Shown: positions 1-9,304 of the stretch, piece by piece
Layout of the letters: the number at the start of each line of letters is the position of its first letter
Position numbering within the stretch: the first letter of the stretch is position 1
DNA from: Microbacterium ginsengisoli
Lineage (GTDB): Bacteria; Actinomycetota; Actinomycetes; Actinomycetales; Microbacteriaceae
Assembly: GCF_000956535.1 (NCBI RefSeq)
Contig: NZ_JYIY01000072.1
Span: 1-64,000 of the forward strand
Length of the DNA: 64,000 nt
Direction of reading: 5' to 3'
Notes under the pieces: model-generated
What the model was told of the DNA's origin: nothing
Seen by the model: the letters and a program-made list of their open reading frames with translations, nothing else
Databases searched by the model: none
Translations under genes and position numbers: made by a program

Positions 1-89
1 GGGCTGTCACGCCTGCCGCAGCCCTAGCGCGCGGCGCGCCGGCCGGCGGCGGGCGCCGCGCGCTAGGGCTGCGGCAGGCGTGACAGCCC
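1..89. repeat. Long perfect inverted repeat at the window edge
   Basis: Bases 1-37 are the exact reverse complement of bases 53-89, leaving a 15-base GC-only centre at 38-52. The right arm contains the last codons and TAG stop of the aminotransferase that ends at 63, so the left arm is a second, inverted copy of coding sequence. Coding sequence repeated in inverse beyond its own stop is unusual for a natural terminator. A fold-back assembly error at a contig end is a serious alternative. Confidence 0.9.
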
Positions 90-1199
90 GGTGAGCAGCG
101 GCTCGACGCGGCCTGCGTAGCAGACGCGCACCCACCCTTCGCCGGCCGCGCCGAACGCGGACCCCGGTGCCACGGCCACCCGCTCGGCGACGAGGAACCG
201 CTCCGCCCAGCTGGACACGTCGCCGCCCGACGCGTGGGACACATCGATCCAGAGGTAGAACGCCCCGTCGGAGCGCAGGTATGGGATGCCGCGGGCGTCG
301 AGCAGCTCGCGGGCGGCGGCGAGGTTCGCGGCATAGGTCGCGCGGGCGGACTCGACCGCATCCTGAGGGCCTGTGACCGCCGCGAGCGCCGCGTACTGCG
401 CGGGCGCGTTGACGCAGCTGACGATCGCCTCGTTCGCCGGACCGAAAAGGGGCGTGAGCGGCGGCGGCGTCACGAGGTAGCCGATGCGCGCGCCGGTGAG
501 CGCGTAGGTCTTGGAGAGCGAGAACACACCGACGGTGCGCTCAGGGGCGGCCGCGAGCACGCTCGTGAACGGCACCCCGAACGTGAGGTACTCGTAGACC
601 TCGTCGCTGATGATCCACAGGTCATGACGGCGGGCGAACGCGACCAGCGCGTCCACCACCTCCGGCGGGTACACGACGCCGAGCGGGTTCGACGGGCTGT
701 TGACCAGCAGCACCCGCGTGCGCTCGGTGACGAGCGAGTCGAGCCGGTCGACGTCGGGCACGAACGCGTCGGCCACCGTCAGCGTGTACGGCACCGGCAC
801 GGCGCCGACGAGCCGCGGCGCCATCGCGAACGTCGAGTAGCCGGGGTCGGGAATGAGGATCTCGTCGCCCGGCGACAGGGTCAGCGTCATCGCGAGATGC
901 AGCGCCTGCGATCCGCCTGCCGTGACGTGCACGTGATCCGCACCGCCGGTGTAGCCGTTGAACGACGCGAGCTTCGCGGCCAGTGCCGCGCGCAGCGGCG
1001 CGATGCCCGAGTTCGCGGTGTAGTTGGTGACATCCTGCTCCCACGCATCCGCCCCCGCGGCGAGCACGTGCGGGGCGACAGCGACCTCCGGCTCCCCGAC
1101 GGACAGTGCGATCACGTCGTCGAGCGTCTGGGCGAGCTCGAAGATGCGACGGATGCCGCTGGGTGGCACCGACTGCGCGAGAGGGGACGGGCGCGGCAT
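63..1199 (-). CDS. Pyridoxal-phosphate aminotransferase, class I/II
   Basis: A 378-residue fold-type I aminotransferase, transferring amino groups between an amino acid and a 2-oxo acid in the cytosol. The substrate is not resolvable from sequence. Family marks are visible in order: the VGEPE segment near the N-terminus, NSPSNPLG around residue 167, ISDEVYEYL around 197, the SLSKTYALTGARIGY segment with the PLP-binding lysine near 231, and the C-terminal arginine region (GWVRVCYA). Length is usual. It starts with ATG only 8 bases after the glycyl-tRNA synthetase stop, so the two are probably co-transcribed. Its last codons lie in the terminal inverted repeat. Confidence 0.9.
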   Translation of the reverse strand: MPRPSPLAQSVPPSGIRRIFELAQTLDDVIALSVGEPEVAVAPHVLAAGADAWEQDVTNYTANSGIAPLRAALAAKLASFNGYTGGADHVHVTAGGSQALHLAMTLTLSPGDEILIPDPGYSTFAMAPRLVGAVPVPYTLTVADAFVPDVDRLDSLVTERTRVLLVNSPSNPLGVVYPPEVVDALVAFARRHDLWIISDEVYEYLTFGVPFTSVLAAAPERTVGVFSLSKTYALTGARIGYLVTPPPLTPLFGPANEAIVSCVNAPAQYAALAAVTGPQDAVESARATYAANLAAARELLDARGIPYLRSDGAFYLWIDVSHASGGDVSSWAERFLVAERVAVAPGSAFGAAGEGWVRVCYAGRVEPLLTGLSRLPQP

Positions 1200-1206
1200 C
1201 CGGAGC

Positions 1207-2592
1207 CTAGGCGCCGCGCAGCCGCTCGGCCAAGTAGCCGTGCAGGGCCTCGAGCGGCACCCGCTCCTGGCTCATCGTGTCGCGCTCGCGCACAGTGACC
1301 GCCCTGTCCTCGAGGGAGTCGAAGTCGACGGTGACGCAGAACGGCGTGCCGATCTCGTCCTGGCGGCGGTAGCGGCGACCGATCGCGCCGGCGTCGTCGA
1401 AGTCGACGTTCCACGCACCGCGCAGATCGTCGGCGACCTCACGCGCGAGCGGCGAGAGGTTCTCGTTGCGCGACAGCGGTAGCACCGCGACCTTGACGGG
1501 GGCGAGGCGCGGGTCGAGCTTGAGCACCGTGCGCACGTCGGTGCCGCCCTTCGCGTTCGGCACCTCCTCCTCGACGAAGGCATCGACGAGGAACGCCATC
1601 ATCGACCGCGTGAGGCCGAAGGAGGGCTCGATGACGTAAGGCGTGTACTTCTCGCCCGACGCCTGGTCGAAGTACGTGAGCGACTGGCCCGACGCGGTCG
1701 AGTGGTTGCCGAGGTCGAAGTCGGTGCGGTTCGCGATGCCCATGAGCTCGCCCCACTCCTTGCCCGGGAAGCCGAAGCGGTACTCGACGTCGATCGTGCC
1801 GGCCGAGTAGTGCGCACGGTCCTCTTCGGGGACGTCGAAGCGGCGCATGTTGTCGGCATCGATGCCGAGGTCGATGAACCAGTTCCAGCAGGCTTCGACC
1901 CAGTGCTCGAACCACTCGTCGGCTTCGGCCTCCGGGGTGAAGTACTCGATCTCCATCTGTTCGAACTCGCGGGTGCGGAAGATGAAGTTGCCGGGGGTGA
2001 TCTCGTTGCGGAACGCCTTGCCGATCTGGCCGACGCCGAACGGCGGCTTCTTGCGGCTCGCGGTGAGCACGTTCGCGAAGTTGACGAAGATGCCCTGCGC
2101 GGTCTCCGGGCGCAGGAACTGCAGGCCCGACTCGTCGTCGACGACGCCGACGTAGGTCTTCATCAGACCCGAGAACGCACGCGGCTCGGTGTACTGACCC
2201 TTGGTGCCGCAGTTCGGGCACGGCACATCGGCGAGGCCGTTCTCGGCCGGGCGGCCCTTGCGGGCCTCGAAGTCCTCGAGCAGATTGTCGGCTCGGAAGC
2301 GCTTGTGGCAGCTCAGGCACTCCACCAGCGGGTCGGTGAACGTCGCGACATGACCCGACGCCTCCCACACCTGCTTGGGCAGCACGATCGACGAGTCGAG
2401 GCCGACCATGTCGGCGCGACCGCGCACGAACGTCTGCCACCACTGCCGACGGATGTTCTCCTTCAGCTCGGTGCCGAGGGGTCCGTAGTCCCATGCGGAC
2501 CGGGATCCGCCGTAGATCTCGCCCGCTTGGAACACGAACCCGCGGTGGCGGGCGAGGGCGATCACTTTGTCGAGGCGGGACTGCACGGCCAC
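1207..2592 (-). CDS. glyS: Glycyl-tRNA synthetase, single-chain dimeric type
   Basis: Charges tRNA-Gly with glycine. The 461-residue product has the class II order: an N-terminal motif 1 region ([25 protein letters not shown]), a four-cysteine zinc site (CLSC and CPNC), motif 2 ([19 protein letters not shown]), and a C-terminal anticodon-binding domain beginning near [13 protein letters not shown] chose the GTG at 2592 because TTGGAG sits five bases upstream and the protein then starts [10 protein letters not shown], as in relatives. The reading frame stays open to an ATG at 2655, where a TAGACT box lies six bases upstream. That box more likely marks the transcription start of a 63-base leader than an extended leaderless start. 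Confidence 0.95.
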   Translation of the reverse strand: MAVQSRLDKVIALARHRGFVFQAGEIYGGSRSAWDYGPLGTELKENIRRQWWQTFVRGRADMVGLDSSIVLPKQVWEASGHVATFTDPLVECLSCHKRFRADNLLEDFEARKGRPAENGLADVPCPNCGTKGQYTEPRAFSGLMKTYVGVVDDESGLQFLRPETAQGIFVNFANVLTASRKKPPFGVGQIGKAFRNEITPGNFIFRTREFEQMEIEYFTPEAEADEWFEHWVEACWNWFIDLGIDADNMRRFDVPEEDRAHYSAGTIDVEYRFGFPGKEWGELMGIANRTDFDLGNHSTASGQSLTYFDQASGEKYTPYVIEPSFGLTRSMMAFLVDAFVEEEVPNAKGGTDVRTVLKLDPRLAPVKVAVLPLSRNENLSPLAREVADDLRGAWNVDFDDAGAIGRRYRRQDEIGTPFCVTVDFDSLEDRAVTVRERDTMSQERVPLEALHGYLAERLRGA

Positions 2593-2671
2593 GGTGGCTC
2601 CAATGGTCGGAGGGGGAGAGTGCGAGAAATCGCGGATGCCGCGGGCCGGCGGCATCCCCCGAGTCTAATCG

Positions 2672-3241
2672 TCAGCGGGCGCCGCACTGGGCGGCGTAGG
2701 CGGAGTCGAGGACGCCGTTCGGGTCGTCGAGCGGCGTGTAGGCGACGCCGACGGCCGCCCCGAGGGCGAATCCGACCGACACGGTGGCGCTGGCGGCGCT
2801 GGTCGCCGCGGGCGTGGCGCGCGGGGAGGCGTCCGTCAGGGCCTCGGCGGCCGCCGTGGCAGCGCTGCCCGTCTCGTCGCAGATCATCTCCGGAAGCTGC
2901 ACGGCGATGCGCGCCTCCTCACCGGCGGCGACCGAGCTGGAGACGGCGCCGACGCGGTAGCCGAGGCCGAGGAAGCGGGGGTCGTCGATGCGCACCCGGT
3001 TGATGACGATCGGCTGGGTGGTGTCGTTGCGCACCACGAGGTAGGCCTCTTGGCCGCTCGTCGAGGTGACGATGCTCGGCGCCGTCTCGGGCGACGTCGC
3101 GAGCCACGCGGTGATGCCCGTCGGCAGCGCGGTCGCCGACGGCGCCGGGTGCGCGACGGCGCGGCCGGCGCAGCCGGCGAGGAGGCCGATCGCGGCGACG
3201 GCGACGAGGGCCGTGGCGGCGAGGCGCGGCATCCGGATCAT
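2672..3241 (-). CDS. Putative lipoprotein, unknown function
   Basis: A 189-residue protein with a lipoprotein signal: basic start, hydrophobic stretch (residues about 8-22), and lipobox LAGC. It should be exported and lipid-anchored. The rest has no recognised domain; it is rich in Ala, Thr and Val with one internal segment typical of small beta-sandwich surface proteins (YLVVRNDTTQPIVINRVRI). Its ATG overlaps the menC stop codon (ATGA), so it is translationally coupled to menC, although nothing links it functionally to menaquinone. An alternative start is the second methionine, four residues in. Confidence 0.75.
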   Translation of the reverse strand: MIRMPRLAATALVAVAAIGLLAGCAGRAVAHPAPSATALPTGITAWLATSPETAPSIVTSTSGQEAYLVVRNDTTQPIVINRVRIDDPRFLGLGYRVGAVSSSVAAGEEARIAVQLPEMICDETGSAATAAAEALTDASPRATPAATSAASATVSVGFALGAAVGVAYTPLDDPNGVLDSAYAAQCGAR

Positions 3242-4395
3242 CGGCGCACCTCCTCGCGCACGACGGTGAACTCATCGAGGGCGACCGGATCGATATCGAT
3301 GCCGAGGCCGGGACCGGTGGGAACGTCGACGTGCCCGTCGACGAGGGTGATGGGGTCGCGCACGATGTCCTGCGTGTAGAAGCGGTTCGAGGCCGACACG
3401 TCGCCGGGCAGGGTGAAGCCGGGGAGCGCGGCGAGGGCGGCGTTCGCGGCGCGGCCGATGCCCGTCTCGAGCATGCCGCCGCACCACACCGGCACGTCGG
3501 CGTTGCGGCACAGGTCGTGGATGCGCACCGCCTCGAGGTAGCCGCCCACGCGTCCGGCCTTGATGTTGATGACGGATGCCGCGCCCAGCGCGAGCGCGTC
3601 TCCGGCGGCCTTGAACGAGGTGATCGACTCGTCGAGGCAGACGGGCGTCGACAGGCGCTCGGCGAGGGTGGCGTGGTCGACCAGGTCGTCCTCCTGCAAG
3701 GGCTGCTCGATGAGCAGCAGGTCGAAGCGGTCGAGCTCGACGAGCGTGTCGATGTCGGCGAGCGTGTAGGCGGAGTTCGCGTCGACCTGCAGGGGGATGT
3801 CGCCGAACGCGTCGCGTACCGCTGCGGTGTCGGCGACGTCGCGGCCCGGCTTGATCTTGATCTTGATGCGGCGGTAACCCTCGGCGAGGTAGCCGGCGAC
3901 GGTGTCGACGAGCGTCGACGCGTCGCGCTGGATGCCCACCGAGACGCCCGAGGGGATCCGCGGCACGACGGCGCCCAGGCGCTCACCGAGTGAGCGGCCC
4001 TCGCTGCGCAGCGACGCGTCGAGAACGGCGAGCTCGAGGCCGGCCTTGGCCATGCGGTGGCCGACGATGGGGGCGAGCGTGCCGGCGACCTCCTCGGGGG
4101 CGAGGCGGTGACGGTCGAGCAGCGCCGGGATCAGGAAGCGGCGCGCCACGTCCCATGCGCCCTGCGTGTACTCGCTCGAGTAGAGCGGCGCCTCCTGCGT
4201 GACGATCTCGCCCCAGCCGTCGCCGTCGGAGGTGAGCGCCCGCACGACGATGACCTCGCGCACCGACTCGGTGCCGAACGAGGTCGTGAAGGGACTCACG
4301 AGGGGGATGTGCAGCACCCGCAGCTCGATGCCGTCGAGCGTGACGGATCGGCAGGATTGTGGGGAAGGCACGCCTTTCAGGGTACCGAGGGGCAT
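3238..4395 (-). CDS. menC: o-Succinylbenzoate synthase / enolase-superfamily racemase
   Basis: An enolase-superfamily enzyme of 385 residues, expected to dehydrate SHCHC to o-succinylbenzoate in menaquinone synthesis. Catalytic marks of the MenC / N-acylamino-acid racemase branch are in place: the KIKIKPG lysine pair, VDANSAY, LIEQPL and CLDES metal ligands, and NIKAGRVGG with the second catalytic lysine. The open frame runs much further upstream (to 5271), but the enzyme homology begins near the ATG at 4395, which has GGGGG six bases before it. No other men genes are in view, so an N-acylamino-acid racemase role cannot be excluded; sequence alone often does not separate the two. Confidence 0.88.
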   Translation of the reverse strand: MPLGTLKGVPSPQSCRSVTLDGIELRVLHIPLVSPFTTSFGTESVREVIVVRALTSDGDGWGEIVTQEAPLYSSEYTQGAWDVARRFLIPALLDRHRLAPEEVAGTLAPIVGHRMAKAGLELAVLDASLRSEGRSLGERLGAVVPRIPSGVSVGIQRDASTLVDTVAGYLAEGYRRIKIKIKPGRDVADTAAVRDAFGDIPLQVDANSAYTLADIDTLVELDRFDLLLIEQPLQEDDLVDHATLAERLSTPVCLDESITSFKAAGDALALGAASVINIKAGRVGGYLEAVRIHDLCRNADVPVWCGGMLETGIGRAANAALAALPGFTLPGDVSASNRFYTQDIVRDPITLVDGHVDVPTGPGLGIDIDPVALDEFTVVREEVRR

Positions 4396-4457
4396 GCTGT
4401 GCCCCCGCTGAAGAACGCCCGCCGTCACCGGATCGTGATCGGGTGCGGAGCCGGGTC

Positions 4458-5228
4458 TCAGACGAGGGGGCGGATGCCGACGGGGAGCCCGTCGTCCGCG
4501 ACCTCGTCGACGAGCCGGTCGAGCGCCGTGAGGGCGGCACGCTGCGGCCACGGACCGAACGAGACGCGGGCGACGCCGAGCGCGGCGAGCACGGGGAGCG
4601 GGAGCGACCCCGGAGCGGCGAGAACGCTGAGCCTTCCGGGCCCGAACGCGGCGACGAGCTCGCGCACCTCGGGCTCGTCGAGCACGCCGGGCACGAACAC
4701 GCAGGTGGCGCCCTCCGCGAGGTAGGCGCGCCCACGGGTGATCGCGTCGGCCAGCGACTCCGCACGGCCACGGCCCTCGGCGCGCAGGAACGCATCCGTT
4801 CTGGCGTTGAGGGAGAACGGCGCGCCCGCGGCATCCGCCGCCTCGACAGCGGCCGCGACCGCCGCGCTCGCCGCCGCGAGCGGTCGCAGTTCGTCCTCGA
4901 GGTTCGCGCCCACCACGCCCACGTCGATCGCGCGGCGCACGGTTGCCGCGGGGTCGCCGTAGCCCGCCTCGAGGTCGGCGGTCACCGGCAGCGTGGTCGA
5001 CGCGACGATGCGCTCGACGGTGGCGAGGTGCAGCTCGAGCGGGATCCGCTCGCCGTCGTCGTAGCCGAAGGCTGCCGCGATCGCGTGACTGGCCGTCGCG
5101 ATCGCGCGGGTGCGCGGGTGGGCGGCCACGACCCGGGCGGAGGCGACATCCCACACGTTCACCAGGGTCAGCAACGGCGGATCGGTGTGCAGCGCGCGCA
5201 GCGCGGCGCCCTTCTCGACGATCGACAT
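4458..5228 (-). CDS. Isocitrate lyase / PEP mutase family protein
   Basis: A 256-residue single-domain member of the phosphoenolpyruvate mutase / isocitrate lyase superfamily, which makes or breaks C-C or C-P bonds next to a carboxylate. Visible elements are LVNVWDVASARVV at the N-terminus, PVTADLEAGYGD (the Mg-binding acidic loop), ANLEDEL, and NARTDAFLR. The usual KKCGH loop of true isocitrate lyase is missing, so a mutase, oxaloacetate decarboxylase or carboxyvinyl-phosphonate type reaction is likelier. Start ATG at 5228. It is divergent from the N-acetylglutamate synthase gene with 69 bases between them. Confidence 0.85.
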   Translation of the reverse strand: MSIVEKGAALRALHTDPPLLTLVNVWDVASARVVAAHPRTRAIATASHAIAAAFGYDDGERIPLELHLATVERIVASTTLPVTADLEAGYGDPAATVRRAIDVGVVGANLEDELRPLAAASAAVAAAVEAADAAGAPFSLNARTDAFLRAEGRGRAESLADAITRGRAYLAEGATCVFVPGVLDEPEVRELVAAFGPGRLSVLAAPGSLPLPVLAALGVARVSFGPWPQRAALTALDRLVDEVADDGLPVGIRPLV

Positions 5229-5297
5229 GGCACGAGTCAACACCGGTGACGCCGGTACGCCCGGATGCCACGGGGTGTGCGGTCTACTGTGGTCAGC

Positions 5298-5840
5298 ATG
5301 ACCGACGCCGCATCCTCCGGAGCGTCCCCCGTCAACACCGGATCGTTCGAGATCCGCCGTGCGCGCACCGCCGATGTGCGCGCCATCCATCGCCTGCTCG
5401 AGCCGTACGTGCAGCGTCGCATCCTGCTCGGCAAAGACCTCGTCGTGCTCTACGAGGCCACGCAGCAGTTCGTCGTCGCCGTCGACGCTGAGGGCGAGGT
5501 CATCGCGTGCGGTGCTCTGCACGTCATGTGGGAGGACCTCGGCGAGGTGCGCACTCTCATCGTGGCCGACCCGTGGCTGCACACCGGCGTCGGCCGTGCC
5601 GTCGTCGAGACCCTCGAGGAGCACGCCCGCCTGCTCGGCCTCACACGCCTGTTCTGCCTCACCTTCGAGGTCGACTTCTTCACCCGTCGCGGCTTCGCGC
5701 CCATCGGCGAGCACGTCGTCGACAACGACGTCTACTCGCAGCTCGTGCGCAGTCCCGACGAGGGTGTGGCCGAGTTCCTCGACCTCGCGCACGTGAAGCC
5801 GAACACCCTCGGCAACACGCGCATGCTCAAGAACCTCTGA
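5298..5840 (+). CDS. argA: Short N-acetylglutamate synthase (GNAT)
   Basis: A 180-residue GNAT acetyltransferase resembling the actinobacterial stand-alone N-acetylglutamate synthase (the mycobacterial Rv2747 type), the first step of arginine synthesis. Recognisable are the acetyl-CoA loop HTGVGRAVVE, the segment WEDLGEVRTL, FEVDFFTRRGF, and the ending VAEFLDLAHVKPNTLGN that typifies this group. The lysine-kinase-like domain of long ArgA is absent, as expected. ATG 5298 is preceded by TACTGT at 5285-5290, seven bases upstream, so the message is probably leaderless. No other arg genes lie nearby. Confidence 0.9.
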   Translation: MTDAASSGASPVNTGSFEIRRARTADVRAIHRLLEPYVQRRILLGKDLVVLYEATQQFVVAVDAEGEVIACGALHVMWEDLGEVRTLIVADPWLHTGVGRAVVETLEEHARLLGLTRLFCLTFEVDFFTRRGFAPIGEHVVDNDVYSQLVRSPDEGVAEFLDLAHVKPNTLGNTRMLKNL

Positions 5841-5923
5841 CCCGTCCCGGTCGCGACGCACGGATGCCGCCGCCCCCGGCGCGGGCGTCGCGTCGCCGTC
5901 GACCCGCCGCCTAGCCTGGAACG

Positions 5924-6598
5924 GTGACCACCCCGCCGCTCCGCCGTCGTCGGCACTCGCGCGCCGTCTATCGGCGCCGGCGCCTGGCCGTGCTGTTCGT
6001 GCTGGTGGTCGTCATCGCCGCGGTCGTCTTCGTCGTCATCGCCCAGCCGTGGCGCGGGGCGCCGCAGTCGTCCTCGTCTCTCTCCCCTGTCGATTCGCCC
6101 GCCGCGACCGGAGCGGCCAGCCCGTCTGCGCCTCCCGGTGCGGTGACACCGGGGGCCGCGGCATCCACTCCGACTCCCGGCGGGACGCCGGGCGCCTGCA
6201 CGGCGAACGAGGTGACTGTCGACCCGGTCGTCGACCAGACCTCGTACGCGTCGGGGCAGAACCCGAAGCTGTCGATCAAGCTGACCAACACATCAGGCGT
6301 CGACTGCACCATCAACGTCGGCTCCGCGCAGCAGGTGTTCACGATCACGAGCGGTTCCGACACCTGGTGGCGCTCCACCGACTGCCAGACCGACCCGAGC
6401 GATCAGGTCGTGACCCTCACCGCCGGGCAGAGTGTGCAGAGTGCGAGCCCGCTCACCTGGGACCGCACCCGATCGTCCGTCGACACGTGCAACAGCACCT
6501 CGCGCCCCCGCGCGGGTGCGGGCGGGGCGACCTACCATCTGTCGGTGTCGATCGGCGGGATCCCCTCGACCCAGACCGCGTCGTTCCAGCTGAACTGA
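5924..6598 (+). CDS. Membrane-anchored protein with Ser/Pro-rich linker
   Basis: 224 residues: an arginine-rich cytoplasmic tip (RRRRHSRAVYRRRR), one transmembrane helix at about 22-42, a low-complexity Ser/Pro/Ala/Gly linker to about residue 85, and an extracytoplasmic domain with four cysteines predicted as a beta-sandwich. Function unknown. The architecture (anchor, linker, small Cys-containing domain) recurs in the protein at 20,767-21,420, but I see no clear sequence match between the domains. Start GTG 5924 has TAGCCT at 5912-5917 and no Shine-Dalgarno, so it looks leaderless. Confidence 0.8.
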   Translation: MTTPPLRRRRHSRAVYRRRRLAVLFVLVVVIAAVVFVVIAQPWRGAPQSSSSLSPVDSPAATGAASPSAPPGAVTPGAAASTPTPGGTPGACTANEVTVDPVVDQTSYASGQNPKLSIKLTNTSGVDCTINVGSAQQVFTITSGSDTWWRSTDCQTDPSDQVVTLTAGQSVQSASPLTWDRTRSSVDTCNSTSRPRAGAGGATYHLSVSIGGIPSTQTASFQLN

Positions 6599-6651
6599 CC
6601 GGTCCCGCCGCCGCGCGGCGACGGGTCGCAGGGGGTGCCAGGATTCTCGGT

Positions 6652-7398
6652 ATGACCGCCGCACCCGCAGGCCGCCCGCCCGTCATTGGGCTCACGACCT
6701 ACCTCGAGCGCATCCAGCAGGACATCTGGGACCTTCGCGCGCCCTACCTTCCCGCCACGTACCTCGACGCTGTCACCACCCAAGGCGGTGTGGGCGTGCT
6801 GCTGCCGCCGCAGCCCGTGACGGATGCCGCGGTGGAGGCGACGCTCGACGGCATCGACGCGCTCGTGATCACCGGGGGCCTCGACGTCGACCCGGCGCGA
6901 TACGGACAGGCACCGCATCCGACCACCGATCGGCCGCGCGAAGACCGGGACGCGTGGGAGCTGGCTCTGCTCGCGGGGGCGCGACGCCGCGGCATCCCGG
7001 TGTTCGGCATCTGCCGCGGACTGCAGCTGATCAACGTCGCCTTCGGCGGCACCCTGCATCAGCACCTGCCCGACGTGCTCGGCGATTCGCGGTACCAGAT
7101 CGGCGGCGGAGTCTTCGCCCGCGGCGAGGCGACAGTCGAGCCCGGGACACGGCTCGCCGATGCGCTCGGCGCCGGTGGCACGAGCATTCTCAGCTACCAC
7201 CACCAGGGCATCGACCGGGTCGGTGATGGTCTCGTCGTCTCGGCTCGCAGCGCCGACGGTCTCGTGCAGGGCATCGAGACGGCGGGGGAGGACTACCTCG
7301 TCGCGGTGCAGTGGCACCCCGAGCAGGATCCGTCCGACCCTCGCCTGTTCGCCGCGGTCATCGACCAGGCCGCGGCCCGCGCGGCGCGGCTACGCTGA
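6652..7398 (+). CDS. Gamma-glutamyl-gamma-aminobutyrate hydrolase family amidotransferase
   Basis: A 248-residue class I glutamine-amidotransferase-fold hydrolase of the PuuD type, which splits gamma-glutamyl-GABA or a similar gamma-glutamyl amide in polyamine breakdown. The nucleophile elbow is GICRGLQ (cysteine near residue 121), followed by the conserved NVAFGGTLHQHL and the histidine-glutamate pair in VQWHPEQ. LVITGGLDVDPARYG near residue 70 is the family signature. Start ATG 6652; the open frame continues upstream only as read-through of another frame. No polyamine genes are adjacent, so the substrate is uncertain. Confidence 0.9.
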   Translation: MTAAPAGRPPVIGLTTYLERIQQDIWDLRAPYLPATYLDAVTTQGGVGVLLPPQPVTDAAVEATLDGIDALVITGGLDVDPARYGQAPHPTTDRPREDRDAWELALLAGARRRGIPVFGICRGLQLINVAFGGTLHQHLPDVLGDSRYQIGGGVFARGEATVEPGTRLADALGAGGTSILSYHHQGIDRVGDGLVVSARSADGLVQGIETAGEDYLVAVQWHPEQDPSDPRLFAAVIDQAAARAARLR

Positions 7399-7402
7399 TC
7401 GG

Positions 7403-7807
7403 ATGCCGGGCAAGAAGAAGGCGTCGAGCGCGCAGGCCGAGTTCCGCAACACGCAGCTGAGCGACGCGTTGCAGACGCAGGATGTCGCGGCCGTCGCGTT
7501 CGCGCTGCGTCATGGCCCGACAGTGGTGCCGCTCATGCGACCCGGTGCGCGGGACAACCCGCTCGACGTCGGCGAGGTGTGGACCTACCGCGACCCGGCG
7601 AACGGCAATGTCGCGCTGCTGCTGTTCAGCGACGCGGCGCACAAGCCGGCCACGCTTCCGAAGGAGGTGGCGCTGCAGTCACCGGCCGCCCTGCTCCTCT
7701 TCCTCCGGGCGCACCGTGACGAGCTGACGACGGTGTTCTTCGACATCGCCGGGCCGCATCCCATGCAGGCGACACCCGACGATCTGATCGCGGCGCTCGA
7801 GGCCTGA
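7403..7807 (+). CDS. Conserved hypothetical, SseB-like
   Basis: A 134-residue soluble protein starting with a lysine-rich tip (MPGKKKASSAQ). The centre (a Trp-Thr-Tyr strand followed by VALLLFSDAAHKP) and the C-terminal helix resemble the SseB N-terminal-like family, whose molecular function is not established. It begins 5 bases after the amidotransferase gene. TACGCT at 7391-7396 lies six bases before its ATG, inside the end of that gene, so it may also have its own leaderless promoter. Confidence 0.65.
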   Translation: MPGKKKASSAQAEFRNTQLSDALQTQDVAAVAFALRHGPTVVPLMRPGARDNPLDVGEVWTYRDPANGNVALLLFSDAAHKPATLPKEVALQSPAALLLFLRAHRDELTTVFFDIAGPHPMQATPDDLIAALEA

Positions 7808-7886
7808 GCGCGGCGCGACCGCGAGCCGCGATCGCTGCGAGAGCGCGGTACCGCCGCGCCCGAGCGCCCGCCCGCCGCGGCGCCGC

Positions 7887-9245
7887 TCAGAACCCTGGTT
7901 CGCCCTCGTCGCGCGTGCGGGCGGCGATGAGCGACGGATGCCGCAGGGCCTTCGCGATCGTGCCGACCGACGCGTCGAGCACGGTGCGGTAGCCGAGGCG
8001 CTCGGCCTCGCTGTGGCGTTGCGGCGCCTGGGTGACGTGACGGATCTCGCCTGCGAGGCTCAGCTCGCCGATCGCGGCGACCTGTCGGGGCACGGCGCTC
8101 TCGCGGACGGCCCCCGCGACGGCGATCGCGATCGCGAGGTCGGCCGCCGGCTCGGTGAGGCGCACCCCGCCGACCGTCGAGACGTAGACGTCGCAGTCCG
8201 AGAGCTTGACGCCCGCGCGCCGTTCGAGCACGGCGAGCACCATCGCCACGCGAGACGCATCGACCCCGCTGACCACCCTGCGGGGGTTGGGTGCGCCGGT
8301 GTGGATCGTGAGGGCCTGCACCTCGACGGGGAGTGCCCGGCGTCCCTCCATCGCGATGGCGACGCAGGTGCCGGCGACGGGGGCGCCGGTGCCGAGGAAC
8401 AGGGCGCTGGGGTCGGCGACCTCGACGATGCCCGATCCGGTCATGTCGAAGCATCCGACCTCGTCGGTGGGGCCGAAGCGGTTCTTGAGCGCGCGCACGA
8501 ACCGCAGCGAGGTCTGCCGGTCGCCCTCGAAGTGGCAGACGACGTCGACGAGGTGCTCGAGGATGCGCGGCCCGGCCACCTGGCCGTCTTTCGTGACATG
8601 GCCGACGATGATGATCGGCAGGTCGCGCTCCTTGGCGACCCGGATCAGGGATGCCGCCACCTCGCGCACCTGCGCGGGCTGGCCGGCGGCGCCGTCGGAG
8701 AGCGACGAGGTGACCGTCTGCACCGAGTCGACGATGACGAGGTCGGGTCGGGTCTCGTCGATGTGGCCGAGGATCGTGGCGAGGTCGGTCTCGCTGGCGA
8801 GGTAGAGCTCGTCGTGCAGCGCGCCGGTGCGCTCGGCCCGCAGTCGCACCTGAGCGGTCGACTCCTCGCCGCTCGCGTAGAGCACGCGTCGGCCTGCGCG
8901 GGCGCTCTGAGCGGCGACCTCGAGCAGCAGCGTCGACTTGCCGACGCCGGGCTCGCCGGAGAGGAGTATCGCCGCCCCGGGCACGAGTCCGCCGCCGAGC
9001 ACACGGTCGAATTCGGCCACCCCGCTGGTGCGTCGCTGGGCGTCGCGGGTGTCGATCGTCGTGATCGGTCGCGCCGAGCGCGTCGGCGCGACCGCGCTGA
9101 CCTGCCGCACGATGCCCGTCTCGGTGGCGGCCTCGACGACCGTGCCCCACTGCTGGCATTCGGCGCAGCGGCCGGCCCATTTCGCCGTCGTCCACCCGCA
9201 CTCGGTGCAGCGGTAGGCGGGCGGAGCGGCCTTGCGGGTCGGCAT
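7887..9245 (-). CDS. radA: DNA repair protein RadA
   Basis: The RecA-like branch-migration helicase RadA (Sms), acting on recombination intermediates with RecA. The 452 residues show the full domain order: N-terminal C4 zinc finger (CTECGWTTAKWAGRCAEC), RecA core with Walker A GEPGVGKST near residue 102 and Walker B LVIVDSVQT, the RadA-specific KNRFG motif, and a C-terminal Lon-protease-like domain without the Lon catalytic dyad. Length is typical. Start ATG 9245, with only 59 bases to the convergently organised lactate dehydrogenase stop side. Usually constitutive or DNA-damage linked; no LexA box was seen. Confidence 0.97.
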   Translation of the reverse strand: MPTRKAAPPAYRCTECGWTTAKWAGRCAECQQWGTVVEAATETGIVRQVSAVAPTRSARPITTIDTRDAQRRTSGVAEFDRVLGGGLVPGAAILLSGEPGVGKSTLLLEVAAQSARAGRRVLYASGEESTAQVRLRAERTGALHDELYLASETDLATILGHIDETRPDLVIVDSVQTVTSSLSDGAAGQPAQVREVAASLIRVAKERDLPIIIVGHVTKDGQVAGPRILEHLVDVVCHFEGDRQTSLRFVRALKNRFGPTDEVGCFDMTGSGIVEVADPSALFLGTGAPVAGTCVAIAMEGRRALPVEVQALTIHTGAPNPRRVVSGVDASRVAMVLAVLERRAGVKLSDCDVYVSTVGGVRLTEPAADLAIAIAVAGAVRESAVPRQVAAIGELSLAGEIRHVTQAPQRHSEAERLGYRTVLDASVGTIAKALRHPSLIAARTRDEGEPGF

Positions 9246-9304
9246 GCGTCCAGGTTAGGTCGCGGGTGCGACATCGGCGCCCCGCGCGGTGACCGGCGCG
9301 GCGA

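Noticed and set aside
3238-5271. A 677-codon frame continuing upstream of menC
   Set aside because: Only the part from 4395 on resembles the enolase superfamily; the rest is a shadow of the PEP mutase-like gene with poor codon positions.
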